A DNA stretch of 64,000 bases from Terrimesophilobacter sp044464485 (GTDB lineage: Bacteria > Actinomycetota > Actinomycetes > Actinomycetales > Microbacteriaceae). Positions 35,191-44,323 of the stretch are shown here, one piece after another (within the stretch, counting starts at the first letter, position 1; every line of letters starts with the position of its first letter). The position numbers and the translations under genes are program-made. Under the pieces are notes generated by a model, which saw nothing but the letters and a program-made list of their open reading frames with translations, was not told the DNA's origin and ran no database searches. The stretch covers positions 62,001-126,000 of the forward strand of contig JBIQLG010000002.1 in the NCBI GenBank assembly GCA_044464485.1, given 5' to 3'.

Positions 35191-36863
35191 TGCGCGTTAT
35201 GGCCCAGATGTCGATGGTCATGAACCTCGACAAGTGCATCGGATGCCACACGTGTTCCGTCACGTGCAAGCAGGTGTGGACGAACCGCGACGGAATGGAA
35301 TACGTGTGGTTCAACAATGTGGAGACGAAACCGGGTATCGGTTATCCGCGCTATTACGAGGACCAGGAACGGTGGAACGGCGGCTGGGTTCGCAAGAAGA
35401 ACGGACGACTGAAGCTGAAGTCCGGTGGCCGTCTGCAGAAGCTCATCGGCATCTTCTCGAATAATGATCTGCCGACGATCGACGACTACTACGAGCCGTG
35501 GACCTACGACTACGACATGCTGCTGTCAGCGCCGCAATCGAAGACCGGCCCTGTTGCACGCCCCAAGTCTCTCCTCACGGGCGAGAACATGGACATCAAG
35601 TGGTCCGGAAACTGGGATGACAACCTCGGTGGCTCGCAGGAGACGGCGATGGGCGACCCCAACCTCGAGCACATGAGCGAGCACGTGAAGATGGAGTTCG
35701 AAAACACCTTCATGTTCTATCTGCCGCGCATTTGCGAGCACTGCCTGAACCCGTCCTGCGTTGCGGCGTGCCCTTCCGGCGCCATCTACAAGCGCGAAGA
35801 AGACGGCATCGTGCTCGTCGATCAGGATGACTGCCGCGGTTGGCGCATGTGCGTCTCGGCGTGCCCGTACAAGAAGGTGTACTTCAACCACAAGACGAAC
35901 AAGGCCGAGAAGTGCACGTTGTGCTACCCGCTCATCGAGCAGGGCAAGCCCACAATTTGCTCGGAGACCTGCGTCGGGCGCCTGCGCTACCTCGGCCTCA
36001 TGCTGTACGACGCAGATGCCGTGCTGGCGGCGGCGGCCATCGAAGACGAGCATGCGCTGCTGGATGCGCAGCGGTCCGTCTTCCTCGACCCGTTCGACCC
36101 CGACGTCATCGCCCAGGCCAAACGCGACGGCATCGAGGATGACTGGATCGACGCCGCGCAGAACAGCCCCATCTACAAGCTCATCAGCGAGTACAAGGTC
36201 GCGCTCCCGCTGCACCCGGAGTACCGCACGATGCCGATGGTCTGGTACATCCCGCCGCTCTCGCCCGTCGTGGATGTCATCTCCAACAGCGGTGCGGACG
36301 GCGAGGACGTGCGCAACCTGTTCGCGGCGATCGACAAGCTGCGCATCCCGGTAGAGTATCTCGCCGAGCTGTTCACAGCGGGCGACGTGGTTCCGATCGA
36401 GCACTCGCTCAAAAAGCTCGCGGCAATGCGTTCTTACATGCGCGACATCAACCTCGGCAATGAGGCGAATGAAAACATCGCACACGCTGTGGGGATGTCG
36501 GGCGAAGAGATGGAGGCGATGTACCGTCTGCTCGCGATTGCGAAGTACGAAGACCGCTACGTGATCCCGAAAGCCCACGTAGAGTCTGCTCGCGACCTTG
36601 ACGAGCTCGCCTGCTCGCTCGATACCGACGGCGGCCCGGGGATGGGAGGCGCCCGCTCCACGGGCGACGTTTACGCGAAGGATCGGATTCCGGGAAAGCC
36701 CACGAGGGCTACCGCGGAAGCGTTCCAGGCGCTGCGGAACACCACCGACCCCACCGAGCCATCTACCGCCGGTCGACTGAACCTGCTGAACTGGAACGGA
36801 AGCAGCAGCGGAATCACCAACGGGATGTTCCCGCCGCCCGCGGAATCCGGGAGCCCTGCATGA
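35190..36863 (+). CDS. narH: Respiratory nitrate reductase beta subunit
   Basis: NarH is the electron-transfer subunit with four iron-sulfur clusters between NarI heme and NarG. The 557 residues carry cysteine groups CIGCHTCSVTCK, CEHCLNPSCVAACP, CRGWRMCVSACP and KCTLCYP with later TICSETCVGR. The W in the third group (CRGWRMC) is the expected mark of the [3Fe-4S] cluster. The start ATG overlaps the narG stop by one base (TGATG), a sign of translational coupling. The tail from about residue 480 is longer and polar, as in other actinobacterial NarH. Confidence 0.98.
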   Translation: MRVMAQMSMVMNLDKCIGCHTCSVTCKQVWTNRDGMEYVWFNNVETKPGIGYPRYYEDQERWNGGWVRKKNGRLKLKSGGRLQKLIGIFSNNDLPTIDDYYEPWTYDYDMLLSAPQSKTGPVARPKSLLTGENMDIKWSGNWDDNLGGSQETAMGDPNLEHMSEHVKMEFENTFMFYLPRICEHCLNPSCVAACPSGAIYKREEDGIVLVDQDDCRGWRMCVSACPYKKVYFNHKTNKAEKCTLCYPLIEQGKPTICSETCVGRLRYLGLMLYDADAVLAAAAIEDEHALLDAQRSVFLDPFDPDVIAQAKRDGIEDDWIDAAQNSPIYKLISEYKVALPLHPEYRTMPMVWYIPPLSPVVDVISNSGADGEDVRNLFAAIDKLRIPVEYLAELFTAGDVVPIEHSLKKLAAMRSYMRDINLGNEANENIAHAVGMSGEEMEAMYRLLAIAKYEDRYVIPKAHVESARDLDELACSLDTDGGPGMGGARSTGDVYAKDRIPGKPTRATAEAFQALRNTTDPTEPSTAGRLNLLNWNGSSSGITNGMFPPPAESGSPA

Positions 36864-37588
36864 CGACTCTCACGGAGCAGCGGAGAGTTCCTGGCGGCCG
36901 ACGCAGGACGTCGCCGAAGAAACTCGCCGACTCCGTTCTCAATACCGAACAACGCCGGACCGTGCACATGGCGGCGTCGATTCTGCTCGACTATCCGGGG
37001 CCCGACCGTCGTGCGCACTTTGATCAGGTCGCGCAGGCCGTATCAGCGCTGCCCTCCGAAATCGCGGACGAGTTCGCTGCATTCCTGGACGCCGCGGCGG
37101 CGATGAGCCAACAGGAGCTCGAAGCTCACTTCACCATGATCTTCGATCAGAAGAGAAAGTGCTGCCCGTACCTGACCTACTATTCCACGGGCGACACGCG
37201 TCGACGCGGAATGGCGCTCGTGGGATTCATCGAGGCCTACCGTGCCGCCGGCTGGGAAGTCGAGCCCGGCGAACTTCCCGATTACCTTCCCATGGTTCTG
37301 GAATTCTCCGCACGCAGCGACTCCCCGATTGCCGGTCAGCTCCTGACGTCGTACCGAGAAGGAATCGAAGTTTTGCGCGCCGCACTGGAGAGTTTCGCCA
37401 GTCCCTATTCGCATGTGGTCTCCGCGGTGTGCCGGTCCTTCGGCGAGATTGACGACCAAACCCGAGAGAGATACCTGCGCCTGGTCAACGAGGGCCCGCC
37501 AACGGAGATGGTGGGGGTTACTACGTTCCTCGGCGCGCTTGAGCCATACACCCCGGCAGGTGCCACAAGTGAAGGAGTACGGGCATGA
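36860..37588 (+). CDS. narJ: Nitrate reductase assembly chaperone
   Basis: NarJ is a dedicated cytoplasmic chaperone that helps insert bis-MGD and iron-sulfur clusters into NarG before membrane docking. The protein has 242 residues, slightly longer than Escherichia coli NarJ. It is all-helical, with the TorD/NarJ-type segment QELEAHFTMIFDQKRKCCPYLTYYSTGDTRRRG and YLPMVLEFSA. Its ends overlap narH and narI by four bases each, so the subunits are translated as one coupled unit. Confidence 0.95.
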   Translation: MTTLTEQRRVPGGRRRTSPKKLADSVLNTEQRRTVHMAASILLDYPGPDRRAHFDQVAQAVSALPSEIADEFAAFLDAAAAMSQQELEAHFTMIFDQKRKCCPYLTYYSTGDTRRRGMALVGFIEAYRAAGWEVEPGELPDYLPMVLEFSARSDSPIAGQLLTSYREGIEVLRAALESFASPYSHVVSAVCRSFGEIDDQTRERYLRLVNEGPPTEMVGVTTFLGALEPYTPAGATSEGVRA

Positions 37589-38364
37589 ATGAGGTTACCT
37601 ACGCGGACGTGCTGCTGTGGGTCGCGTTCCCCTACGTGGCGGCGGCGAGCTTCATCGTCGGTCCCATCCTTCGCTTTCGGTACGATAAATACGGCTGGAC
37701 GTCGCGGTCGAGTCAGACTTATGAAACGAAGCTGCTCAAGTGGGGCTCGCCCATGTTCCACTACGGCATTCTGGGAGTCTTCGCGGGGCACGTCGTGGGA
37801 CTGCTCATCCCCAGAGAATGGCTGGAGTTCTTCGGGATCACCGAACACATGTACCACCTTGGCGCGACCTGGCTCGGCACAGTTGTCGCGCTCATCACTA
37901 TCGCCGGGCTCGTCATCCTGCTGTCGCGTCGGGGTGCCATCCGGCGCGTATTCAGAGTGACGACGGTCATGGATGTCGTCATGTACGCGCTGCTGGCCAG
38001 CACCATCATTCTCGGCACGATCGCGGTGATCCAGTTTCAGGTGCTGGGTGCCGGTTACGACTATCGCGGAACCATTTCCCCGTGGAGCCGCAGCCTCATC
38101 CTGTTCCGGCCGGATGCAAGCCTTATGGTAGGGGTTCCGCTGATGTTCCAGTTGCACGCCCTCACCGCGACGGCGCTGTTCCTCGTATGGCCGTACACGC
38201 GCCTCGTGCACGTCATGTCCGTGCCCGTCGGATTTCTGTTCCGCCCCTATGTCGTCTACCGTTCGCGCGACGCCCACCGTGGAGCGCGTGCCATCCGCCG
38301 CGGCTGGGAGCCCAGCGTTCTGAAGGGGCAGGAGCAGCCCAAACAGAAGCAACCCACCCCCTAA
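37585..38364 (+). CDS. narI: Respiratory nitrate reductase gamma subunit
   Basis: NarI is the diheme membrane subunit that oxidises quinol and passes electrons to NarH. The 259 residues contain five membrane helices. Heme-ligand histidines are expected in the FHYGILGVFAGHVVG segment and in MFQLHALTATALFLVWPYTRLVHVMSVPV, both of which match NarI positions. It follows narJ by a four-base overlap and precedes narK by about 30 bases, with GAAAGG before the narK ATG. Confidence 0.96.
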   Translation: MNEVTYADVLLWVAFPYVAAASFIVGPILRFRYDKYGWTSRSSQTYETKLLKWGSPMFHYGILGVFAGHVVGLLIPREWLEFFGITEHMYHLGATWLGTVVALITIAGLVILLSRRGAIRRVFRVTTVMDVVMYALLASTIILGTIAVIQFQVLGAGYDYRGTISPWSRSLILFRPDASLMVGVPLMFQLHALTATALFLVWPYTRLVHVMSVPVGFLFRPYVVYRSRDAHRGARAIRRGWEPSVLKGQEQPKQKQPTP

Positions 38365-38394
38365 TCCTTCATTCGTCATTATGAAAGGTGCACG

Positions 38395-39732
38395 ATGACC
38401 TCGGTTGCTGGATCAGCTCTCAAACCGGATCTTTCAAACTGGAACCCCGAAGACGAATCGACGTGGGATTCGAAGCTCGCCTGGCGCACCCTGTGGGTCA
38501 CCACCTACACGATGATCCTCGCGTTCGCGGCGTGGTTCCTGGTGAGCGCCATCGCGCCGAGGCTCAACGACATCCGGGCCGACGGCGTCGATTTGCTCAC
38601 GAAAGAGCAGTTGTATTGGCTCGTCGCGGCTCCGGGACTCGCGGGCGGCGCACTGCGTCTCGTGTTCATGTTCCTGCCGCCTATCATGGGCAGCCGCATT
38701 CTGGTCGCTTTCAGCGGATCGCTCCTGGTGCTTCCTTTGTTCGGCTGGGCTATCGCCGCCCGCGACACGACAACGCCGTTCTGGGTGCTGCTCTCGCTGT
38801 CGTTCGCCGCGGGAGTGGGCGGCGGCAGTTTCTCCGGCCTCATGGCGTCGACGAGCTATTACTTTCCCAAACGGCTCGCCGGAACCGCGCTCGGTATCCA
38901 GGCGGGCATCGGCAACCTCGGCATCGGCCTCATGCAGTTGTTGCTTCCGTGGGTGGTGGGTTTCGGCCTCTTCGGCACAGCATTGCTCACACCGCAGAGC
39001 GACAAGGAAGGCAAGCTCGTCTGGCTGCACAATGGCGGCCTCGTGCTTATCCCCTGGGTTCTGCTCGCCGTCGCGCTCGCGGTTCTGGTGATCCGCAGCG
39101 TTCCGGTGAAGGCGAACTTCCGCCAACAGCTCGACATCTTCCGGCTCAAGCACACCTGGATCATGACGGCGATCTACCTCATGTCGTTTGGCGCCTTCAG
39201 CGGCCTCGCCGCGCAGACGGGGCTCATCATCCTCAACGTCTACAGCCCTGACAAGTTCGGTGCTGATGCCCCCAACCCGCTCACGTGGGCCTGGATCGGT
39301 CCGATGCTCGGTGCGCTCGTCCGAGCCGCCGTCGGTCCGCTGTGCGACAAGTTCGGCGGCGGCGCGAAGTTCACCTTCATCGGCGGACTGGGGATGACTG
39401 CCGGAACCATCGTCGCGTTGTTCTTCCTGAACCCGACGGCGGCGAGTGACTTCTCCGGCTTCTTCACCGGAATGACCATCATCTTCTTCTTCTCCGGTTT
39501 CGCCAACGCGGGAACGTTCAAGCAAATGCCGATGATCTTCCCGCCGCGTCAGGCCGGCGGAGCAATCGGCTGGACCGCGGCAATTGGCGCATTCGGACCG
39601 TTCCTGGTCGGGATGGCACTGTCGGTGATGGCACCGCACGCGTTCTTCGTGATTTGCGCCATCTGGTGCGCGTTCTGCACCGTACTCGCGTGGTGGTATT
39701 ACGCACGACCGCACGCACCCATGCCGAGCTAA
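38395..39732 (+). CDS. narK: NarK-type nitrate/nitrite transporter
   Basis: This is a major-facilitator membrane carrier of 445 residues with about 12 helices. It belongs to the nitrate/nitrite porter family, shown by GVGGGSFSGLMASTSYYFP, the NNP signature GTALGIQAGIGNLGIGL and the second repeat FSGFANAGTFKQMPMIFP. It would import nitrate (nitrate-proton symport) or exchange it for nitrite. The strand and spacing make it the last gene of the nar operon. An N-terminal soluble stretch of about 30 residues (SNWNPEDESTWDSKLAW) precedes the first helix. Confidence 0.95.
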   Translation: MTSVAGSALKPDLSNWNPEDESTWDSKLAWRTLWVTTYTMILAFAAWFLVSAIAPRLNDIRADGVDLLTKEQLYWLVAAPGLAGGALRLVFMFLPPIMGSRILVAFSGSLLVLPLFGWAIAARDTTTPFWVLLSLSFAAGVGGGSFSGLMASTSYYFPKRLAGTALGIQAGIGNLGIGLMQLLLPWVVGFGLFGTALLTPQSDKEGKLVWLHNGGLVLIPWVLLAVALAVLVIRSVPVKANFRQQLDIFRLKHTWIMTAIYLMSFGAFSGLAAQTGLIILNVYSPDKFGADAPNPLTWAWIGPMLGALVRAAVGPLCDKFGGGAKFTFIGGLGMTAGTIVALFFLNPTAASDFSGFFTGMTIIFFFSGFANAGTFKQMPMIFPPRQAGGAIGWTAAIGAFGPFLVGMALSVMAPHAFFVICAIWCAFCTVLAWWYYARPHAPMPS

Positions 39733-39784
39733 CCGCACGTCGCGCGCCGCTCATGACGCGCAATCCCACACAAGGAGAATCATT

Positions 39785-40519
39785 ATGGGAAAACTGGACG
39801 GCAAAGTCGCCATCGTCACGGGCGCGGCAATGGGAATGGGGGCCGCCGACGCAGAGATTCTCGCAAGTGAAGGAGCCACCGTCATCGTCGCCGACGTCCA
39901 GGAACAGGACGGCACCGCGGTGGCGAAGAAGATCGGCGGTGAGTTCCACCGCCTCGACGTGTCGAGTGAAGAAAACTGGAAGACGCTTGTCGATGATGTC
40001 GTCGCTCGTCACGGCACGGTCGACATCCTGATCAACAACGCAGGGATCCTTGCGATCACTCCCGTCGCCACCACCACTCTCGATGAGTGGAACCGCGTCA
40101 TGGCGATCAACCTCACGGGCCCGTTTCTCGGAATCCGCGCGGTGGCCCCGTCAATGAAAGCTGCGGGAGGAGGCGTGATCGTGAATGTCTCCTCGACTGC
40201 GGGGATCATGGGGTACTCGAACCTGAGCGCGTACGTCTCGAGCAAGTGGGGACTGCGTGGGCTCACGAAAGCCGCGGCACTCGATCTTGGCCGGGACAAC
40301 ATCCGAGTGGTCTCCGTGCACCCTGGTGGCATCCGCACACCCATGACGGCCGGGATGGAAGCCAGCGACATGTACGCGACTCAGCCGGTTCCGCGCATCG
40401 GAGAGCCCGAAGAGGTTGCCAAACTCGTGCTGTTTCTCGTCGCAGACGCCACGTACTCGACCGGCACCGAGTTCATCGTCGACGGCGGCGCGACGGTAGG
40501 GCAGGTCGTCACGTTCTGA
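39785..40519 (+). CDS. Short-chain dehydrogenase/reductase
   Basis: This cytoplasmic NAD(P)-dependent oxidoreductase of 244 residues has the classical SDR fold. The coenzyme-binding glycine motif is TGAAMGMGAADA, the NNAG motif is ILINNAGIL, and the active site is S (VNVSSTAGIMG) with Y-x3-K (AYVSSKWG). ATG 39785 is preceded by AGGAG. The C-terminal GTEFIVDGGATVGQ block is typical of 3-oxoacyl-ACP reductase-like and hydroxysteroid-type SDRs, whose substrates cannot be told apart by sequence. It follows narK by 52 bases. Confidence 0.88.
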   Translation: MGKLDGKVAIVTGAAMGMGAADAEILASEGATVIVADVQEQDGTAVAKKIGGEFHRLDVSSEENWKTLVDDVVARHGTVDILINNAGILAITPVATTTLDEWNRVMAINLTGPFLGIRAVAPSMKAAGGGVIVNVSSTAGIMGYSNLSAYVSSKWGLRGLTKAAALDLGRDNIRVVSVHPGGIRTPMTAGMEASDMYATQPVPRIGEPEEVAKLVLFLVADATYSTGTEFIVDGGATVGQVVTF

Positions 40520-40563
40520 TTTCGTGATCGATGCGAGCCTCCCGCGCGACCTAAGCTGGATTC

Positions 40564-41019
40564 GTGGCGACCGACGACTTCCAAAGCCTCTACCAGGAAC
40601 TGCTGATCGACCACTCTCGCGCGCGCCACGGGTTCGGCGTGCGCGATGACCCCCAGGCGACCTCCCACCAGCGCAACCGCAGTTGCGGTGACGAGATCAC
40701 GCTGCACCTGCACCTCAACGAGCACGGCATCGACACCGTGACCTGGACGGGAGAGGGATGCTCGATTTCGCAGGCATCCGCATCCATGTTGAGCGATCTG
40801 GCGCAGGGTTCCACGCGCGCGGACATCACGGAACGCATGAGCGCCTTTCGTGCGATGCTCCATTCGCGCGGAAAGGATCCCGGCTCGGAGGACATCCTCG
40901 GCGACGCGGTAGCGATGAGCGGCGTGTCGAAGTACCCGCCACGAATCAATTGCGCGATGCTCGCGTGGATCGCCCTCGAGGACGCACTCGGTCAGGTCGA
41001 TGCGATAGAGAGCGCCTAG
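40564..41019 (+). CDS. sufU: SufU-type iron-sulfur assembly protein
   Basis: SufU is a zinc-dependent sulfurtransferase that accepts persulfide from SufS for Fe-S cluster building in Gram-positive bacteria. The 151 residues have three conserved Cys positions: SCGDEI, GEGCSISQASASML and PRINCAML. The family motif is usually N-P-x-C-G-D; here it reads NRSCGDE, a small change. The GTG start has no strong Shine-Dalgarno, so it may be leaderless. SufS lies 1.3 kb downstream on the same strand, interrupted by two minus-strand genes. Confidence 0.9.
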   Translation: MATDDFQSLYQELLIDHSRARHGFGVRDDPQATSHQRNRSCGDEITLHLHLNEHGIDTVTWTGEGCSISQASASMLSDLAQGSTRADITERMSAFRAMLHSRGKDPGSEDILGDAVAMSGVSKYPPRINCAMLAWIALEDALGQVDAIESA

Positions 41020-41035
41020 CGCCCATTCGGTGCCG

Positions 41036-41308
41036 CTAGTTCGACGGCCTCTTGCCGCCCGAAATAACCGAGAACACCTGGAAGCGGAACGGCCACGTCC
41101 CCGCAACGCGCCTCGTCGGTTCCGAATGCCCCGCCCGTCGCGCCCACAGCGGAATCTCGACGGAAGCGAACCTGTCCCTCGTGTAGATTTCGAGCACGTC
41201 GCCTCGCGGTAGTTCCCCCATGACCGCGTTCGCGCGAATCAGCCCGACCGCGCAGGGCGTGCGGCGGTTGTCGAGCACCGTCACAGCGCGGGTGTCGCGC
41301 ATCGTCAC
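41036..41308 (-). CDS. TusA/SirA-like sulfurtransferase-family protein
   Basis: This is a 90-residue protein with the TusA fold pattern: a first strand VTVLDNRRTPCAVGLIRANAVMGEL, then GDVLEIYTRDRFASVEIPLWARRAGH. The active-site Cys of TusA normally sits in CPxP; here it is PCAVG, so the cysteine remains but the following proline pair is lost. It would carry persulfide sulfur. The gene overlaps the end of the membrane-protein gene at 41305 by four bases and is downstream of it on the same strand, so the two are coupled. The placement between sufU and sufS suggests sulfur transfer. Confidence 0.7.
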   Translation of the reverse strand: MTMRDTRAVTVLDNRRTPCAVGLIRANAVMGELPRGDVLEIYTRDRFASVEIPLWARRAGHSEPTRRVAGTWPFRFQVFSVISGGKRPSN

Positions 41309-42285
41309 ACCGAGTGTGCTGATGCGGCATCCGCACCCGCACCCGCAATCGCGCTCTCGCCGGACTCGGCAAGGTCATCGATGTTGCAAATGCCCTGCAC
41401 GGGTGAGCACTGCCGGAACAGCGGACACGTGATGAAGACGACGACAAGCGCGACGATGGCCAGCACTTTGATCGGAATGAGGACGCCCGGGAATGTGAGC
41501 CACCATCCGATCGGCAACGCCGTATACACCCCGGCCATGACGAGACCAGTAATGATGATCGTCGGGAGGGAGAATCGCACTACCCAGCGGAACCGGTCCA
41601 ATTGCCGGGCACCCGCCAATACCGCCGTGACGTTCGGATGCGCGCGGCCCGCCGGCATCGCCACGCCGATGTTCCAGAGCGCGCCGCCCAGCCACAAACT
41701 GAACGCGGTGAGGTGAGCGATGCGGATGAGCCCGTGCCAGTCCGTGCCCGCGTCCGCGATCGCCCACGTGGCAATCAGCACCGCACCGACGAGGAGCGCA
41801 GTCCAGGCCACGGCTCGGCTTGCGACCCCGACGAGCATGAGCACGCCGAGCGCCGCCGTGCCGAAGAGCACGATGTACCGTACTCCGGGGAGATAGCCCA
41901 AATATCCGACGGCGAGCGTCCCCGCTGCCGCCAGCACGAGCATTCCGCCCACGACGCGAGAGACACGGTCAGCTCGGTGCAACGCGGTGCGGTTCAGTGC
42001 ATCCACGGTTCCCTGATCGAGGTCGCGCTCATGATCGCGCAGGTAGAACAGCCGCCAGACGAGAAACCCGCCTGCGAGCGCGAGCGCCCACAGGGCGAAC
42101 CAGCGGAGTCCGAGCGCCGGAGCATCCAATCCGAATCCGAGTCCCGTGAAAACGGCACCCCCTGCCGAGGCGAGAGTGATGAGCGTGAATGCGACCTTGG
42201 GAAGGAACGGTGTTTCTGTTTTGACGATGACCTGAAGCGCTTCGATTCGGCCGAGGTCAGCTGCGGAGATGAGTTTGCCGGACAT
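41305..42285 (-). CDS. Multi-pass membrane protein with Cys-rich C-terminus, CopD-like region
   Basis: This 326-residue protein has about eight hydrophobic helices. Residues about 165-215 (DWHGLIRIAHLTAFSLWLGGALWN) resemble the CopD family, whose histidines can bind heme or copper. The cytoplasmic tail after the last helix has three cysteines (ITCPLFRQCSPVQGICNIDDL), which could bind a cluster or accept sulfur. It is translationally coupled to the TusA-like gene. An iron-box-like site overlaps its probable promoter. Function is unknown; a role in sulfur or metal movement at the membrane is inference. Confidence 0.65.
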   Translation of the reverse strand: MSGKLISAADLGRIEALQVIVKTETPFLPKVAFTLITLASAGGAVFTGLGFGLDAPALGLRWFALWALALAGGFLVWRLFYLRDHERDLDQGTVDALNRTALHRADRVSRVVGGMLVLAAAGTLAVGYLGYLPGVRYIVLFGTAALGVLMLVGVASRAVAWTALLVGAVLIATWAIADAGTDWHGLIRIAHLTAFSLWLGGALWNIGVAMPAGRAHPNVTAVLAGARQLDRFRWVVRFSLPTIIITGLVMAGVYTALPIGWWLTFPGVLIPIKVLAIVALVVVFITCPLFRQCSPVQGICNIDDLAESGESAIAGAGADAASAHSV

Positions 42286-42317
42286 GCTTCCAGCCTATTC
42301 CTCCAGCGGAGTTTTAG

Positions 42318-42336
42318 TAAGGGTAGCCTATCCTTT
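42318..42336. promoter_or_regulatory. DtxR/IdeR-type iron box in the sufS divergent promoter region
   Basis: TAAGGGTAGCCTATCCTTT is a 19-bp near-palindrome (AAGGxTAG then CCTAxCCTT). It matches the DtxR/IdeR consensus (TTAGGTTAGSCTAACCTAA) at 14 of 19 positions by eye. It lies between the membrane-protein gene (start 42285, minus) and sufS (start 42367, plus), with its centre about 40 bases upstream of the sufS start codon. Confidence 0.6.
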
Positions 42337-42366
42337 CCCATCGCTCGCGCGGGATACGCTGATCTC

Positions 42367-43632
42367 GTGACTTTCTCCGTCAACTCCGTGCGTCACGACT
42401 TCCCCGCGCTGCGAAGGGAGGTCAACGGCAGACCGCTCAACTACCTGGACTCCGCGGCGACCAGCCACAAACCGCACTCGGTGCTGGACGCCGAACGCGA
42501 CTTCATGGTGAAACACAATGCGGCGGTGCACAGGGGCGCTCACACCATCGCGGGTGAGGCGACGGAACTTTTCGAATCCGCACGCGAACGGATGGCGCAC
42601 TTTCTTGGCGCGCGTCCGAATGAGATCGTGTGGACATCCAACGCCACCTCGGCGTTGAATCTCGTCGCGTACGCCTTTTCGAATGCCAGCAGTGGTCGAG
42701 GCGGACCCGAGGCAGACCCGTTTCGATTGGCGGCGGGAGACGAGATCGTCGTCACGGAATTGGAACACCACGCCAACCTCGTTCCCTGGCAGGAACTGGC
42801 CGCACGCACGGGCGCCACGCTGCGATACATCGGCATCGATGACGCGGGGCAGTTGCGCATGGATCAGGCGAGCGAGATCATCGGCGAACGGACCAAAATC
42901 GTCGCGTTCGCGCACGTCTCGAATGTGCTCGGCTCGATCTCCCCGGTTGCCGAAATCACTGCTCTGGCCAGGCTCGTTGGCGCTTTCACCGTGCTGGATG
43001 CGTGCCAGTCTGCACCGCATCTACCTCTCGACGTGAAGGATCTCGACGTGGACTTCGCCGCGCTCAGCGGGCACAAAATGCTCGGTCCGCTCGGTATCGG
43101 CGCGCTGTACGGAAGAGGCGAACTGCTCGATGCGATGCCGCCGTTCCTCACCGGCGGATCCATGATCACGAGCGTCACGATGGAGCGCACCGAATACTTG
43201 CCTGCCCCCGCGCGATTCGAAGCCGGCACTCAGCCGACCGCGCAGGCGGTCGGGCTCGCGGCAGCAATCGACTACCTCGAGGCGCTGAGGATGGATGCCG
43301 TGCACGCACGCGATGCGGAGCTTGGTCGCGCACTCGCGCGCGGGCTCGCCGACATTCCGGGAGTTCGCGTTCTCGGGCCGACGCCGGACGAACCACGGGT
43401 GGGACTCGCCAGCTTCGTCGTGGAGGGCGTGCACACACACGATGTCGGACAGTTTCTCGACAATCTCGGCATCGCGGTGCGCGTGGGCCACCATTGCGCC
43501 GAACCTCTGCATCGGCGGCTGGGTGTCACGGCGTCCACGCGCGCGAGCACGTCGGTGTACACGACGGATGCCGAAATCGAGGCGTTCATCGAAGGCGTGA
43601 GCAACGTGCGCGCCTTCTTCAGTCGCGGCTGA
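42367..43632 (+). CDS. sufS: SufS-type cysteine desulfurase
   Basis: SufS is a pyridoxal-phosphate enzyme that takes sulfur from cysteine and gives it to SufU for cluster assembly. It has 421 residues. The PLP-lysine sits in ALSGHKMLGPLGIGALYG. Other family marks are LDSAATSHKP, VHRGAHTIAGEATE, TELEHHANLVPWQEL and the active-site Cys in RVGHHCAEPLHRR. The GTG start has no good ribosome site, and a -10-like TACGCT ends seven bases upstream, so the transcript may be leaderless. The sufBCD genes are absent from the window. Confidence 0.92.
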   Translation: MTFSVNSVRHDFPALRREVNGRPLNYLDSAATSHKPHSVLDAERDFMVKHNAAVHRGAHTIAGEATELFESARERMAHFLGARPNEIVWTSNATSALNLVAYAFSNASSGRGGPEADPFRLAAGDEIVVTELEHHANLVPWQELAARTGATLRYIGIDDAGQLRMDQASEIIGERTKIVAFAHVSNVLGSISPVAEITALARLVGAFTVLDACQSAPHLPLDVKDLDVDFAALSGHKMLGPLGIGALYGRGELLDAMPPFLTGGSMITSVTMERTEYLPAPARFEAGTQPTAQAVGLAAAIDYLEALRMDAVHARDAELGRALARGLADIPGVRVLGPTPDEPRVGLASFVVEGVHTHDVGQFLDNLGIAVRVGHHCAEPLHRRLGVTASTRASTSVYTTDAEIEAFIEGVSNVRAFFSRG

Positions 43633-43703
43633 GAGGTGGGGGCGTTCGTCAGCCGGGGCCGAACAGACGTGGGGCTCGTCATTGCGGAAAGACCGCGCCT
43701 TCG

Positions 43704-44276
43704 TCAGTCGTGGCTGACAGGTTCGTCGCGACCGTCGACGGCTCGCCTTCCTAGCACAAAGACGAGGTCGGAGAGCCGGTTGAGGTAGTGCTGCACGTGG
43801 ACGCTCACGGAGCATCCCGCTTCCTTCGCCCTTAGCGTGTGACGCTCCGCGCGACGGATGACGGTGCGCGCGTGGTCGATTTTCGCTTCGAGGTCCGTTG
43901 TTCCCGGCACGAGAAACACCGGTTTGAGCGGCTGCTCCGCGGTGAGTTCGTCGATGAGCTCTTCGAGCGCACGAACCATGTCCGGCTCCACAAGAGAAAC
44001 CCCGGGCTTCAGTTTGCCGCGGTGGCGTGGATTCACCGAAAGGTCCGCTCCCACGATGAAAAGTTCCCGTTGCACCCGCAGCAGGATGTCGGCGATGAGC
44101 TCGCCCGATACCGGGTCGTTCGCACAGGTCGCCCGCGCGATCCCGAGGACGGAGACGGCTTCGTCGATGTCTCCGAGAGCCTCGACCAGTTCGCCCGACT
44201 TGGGAATGCGGCCACCGAATAATTGGCCGGTTGTGCCGTTATCACCAGTCTTCGTATAAACACGAGCCATCGCCAT
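43704..44276 (-). CDS. Cob(I)alamin adenosyltransferase, PduO type
   Basis: This corrinoid adenosyltransferase transfers the adenosyl group of ATP to reduced cobalamin, giving adenosylcobalamin. The 190 residues are all-helical, with the N-terminal ATP-binding YTKTGDNGTTGQLFGG, the middle LRVQRELFIVGADL and the C-terminal VIRRAERHT...YLNRLSDLVFVLGRRA, which together define the PduO family. The start may be ATG 44276 or the ATG two codons later. It is divergent from the riboswitch-controlled ECF cluster, and its product would feed NrdJ at 59320. Confidence 0.92.
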   Translation of the reverse strand: MAMARVYTKTGDNGTTGQLFGGRIPKSGELVEALGDIDEAVSVLGIARATCANDPVSGELIADILLRVQRELFIVGADLSVNPRHRGKLKPGVSLVEPDMVRALEELIDELTAEQPLKPVFLVPGTTDLEAKIDHARTVIRRAERHTLRAKEAGCSVSVHVQHYLNRLSDLVFVLGRRAVDGRDEPVSHD

Positions 44277-44323
44277 GGTCTCCCGTCCGGTCTCGGGGCT
44301 AGAGTGGGAACGTCACCCGTATT

